From: Arthrobacter sp. zg-Y1110
GTDB taxonomy: Bacteria; Actinomycetota; Actinomycetes; Actinomycetales; Micrococcaceae
Reading direction: 5' to 3'
NCBI RefSeq assembly: GCF_025244865.1
Contig: NZ_CP104272.1
Coordinates: 3,410,001-3,474,000 of the forward strand
Length of the DNA stretch: 64,000 nt
Shown: piece by piece, positions 63,417 through 64,000 of the stretch
Layout: every line of letters starts with the position of its first letter
Numbering within the stretch: position 1 is the first letter of the stretch
Translations under genes and position numbers: made by a program
The notes under the pieces: model-generated
What the model was told of the DNA's origin: nothing
Database searches by the model: none
Seen by the model: only the letters and a program-made list of their open reading frames with translations

Positions 63417-64000
63417 CTAATCGGCGAAAGTCATGGTGATCGTTTCGCCCTGGATGTCCACCATGGCGGGCATCGAGTAGAGCTCAACGGTCCCCTTCAT
63501 GGTCCCCCACTCGTCACCCTCCTTCATTTCCGCATCCAGGGTGAACTGCCCGTTTACTGCCTCCACCGAGAACGGGAGTGTTGGGTCCCCCTCAATCGAC
63601 TCGTAAGTGGGTTCCTTGGCCATGCTCCATTTGATGCTGCGGAAGTTGTTGGGATCCTCGCCGTCCGCTTGGTTAGGGCAGCCCTTGGGCTGCAGTTCCG
63701 TCAACTTCATGCAGCTTTCCAGGTGCGCCCTTGTCTGGGCCTTGATCTCCTCGCGGGCCGCATCCGTGAGCTCCGGGATGAACCCGACCCCCATCAGCGA
63801 TTCCTGGCCGTCCAGGCGGACCGCCATTTTCTCGTCCCCGCCGTAGCTCACGAACTTCGTTCCGGTAGGTGCATTGAAGGTGTACTCCCCCGGCAGGACG
63901 GCCAGCTTCTTGCCGTCCTCGGGCATTTCCACGCTGACGCCGTTTACGGCAGGTTCGGAGGCATCCGCATCCAGCGTGTAGCGCAGCGACCAGGAGCCCA
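63417..64000 (-). CDS. Membrane-anchored protein paralogue, 5' end cut by the window
   Basis: The frame is open to the window edge, so the gene starts beyond 64000. About 194 residues are visible. It shares with the 61788 protein the order VNGV, CMKLTELQPKGCPNQ, IKWSMAKEP, DPTLPFSVEAVNGQF, and the same end, ITMTFAD versus LSLTFAD. The stretch SWSLRYTLDADAS near the edge matches the middle of the paralogue. Function unknown. A membrane anchor is expected beyond the window. Confidence 0.75.
   Translation of the reverse strand, partial: GSWSLRYTLDADASEPAVNGVSVEMPEDGKKLAVLPGEYTFNAPTGTKFVSYGGDEKMAVRLDGQESLMGVGFIPELTDAAREEIKAQTRAHLESCMKLTELQPKGCPNQADGEDPNNFRSIKWSMAKEPTYESIEGDPTLPFSVEAVNGQFTLDAEMKEGDEWGTMKGTVELYSMPAMVDIQGETITMTFAD

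Overview
The window is high-GC DNA with many GTG starts and ATGA/GTGA gene overlaps. Gene content points to an actinobacterium of the Micrococcaceae, probably Arthrobacter-like: an Rpf-LysM cell-wall hydrolase, the rpsF-ssb-rpsR-rplI-dnaB core block, WYL, ROK and MocR regulators and CU044_5270-type ECF partner proteins. No tRNA, rRNA, insertion sequence, prophage or CRISPR array was seen. Genus is inferred from gene content only.

Layout. 1-6.3 kb: a translationally coupled operon for ADP-heptose synthesis and glycosyl transfer (HAD phosphatase fragment, GT9, two further glycosyltransferases, GmhA, HldE, SDR). 6.3-11.8 kb: EamA transporter and MocR regulator (divergent), TetR with a divergent FAD oxidoreductase, and a DUF2975/XRE pair. 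11.9-19.2 kb: WYL regulator, alpha/beta hydrolase, ECF sigma factor with a CU044_5270 protein, gap divergent from a ROK regulator across an operator-like palindrome, an AraC/VOC pair and an acidic membrane-anchored protein.

19.4-32.2 kb is a catabolic island: acyl-CoA ligase, metabolite:H+ symporter, MarR regulator, MFE2-like SDR, amidohydrolase, acyl-CoA dehydrogenase, MaoC hydratase, a second SDR, a serine-beta-lactamase-fold esterase, a self-sufficient P450 (heme, FMN-type reductase and 2Fe-2S domains in one chain) and a TetR. The enzymes fit uptake, ester cleavage, hydroxylation, CoA activation and beta-oxidation of an unknown carboxylic acid or ester; no thiolase is present. Two palindrome types in its promoters suggest MarR and TetR control.

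32.3-37.6 kb holds a second heptose island (GT9, aldehyde dehydrogenase, second HldE, GT2). 37.6-43.8 kb: small membrane proteins, MATE and MFS exporters, a DUF4031-HD protein, and a BNR-repeat protein overlapping a MoaD-like protein. 43.9-47.4 kb: Rpf-LysM hydrolase divergent from a KimA-type APC permease across about 680 bp. 47.5-53.4 kb: the rpsF-ssb-rpsR-rplI operon, a DnaA-box cluster, dnaB, an unknown protein and an M18 aminopeptidase. 53.5-61.3 kb: three ABC systems on the minus strand, an MFS exporter and an ABC-F ATPase. The end carries a monooxygenase-like protein, a HicA-like small protein and two paralogous membrane-anchored proteins, the last cut by the window edge.
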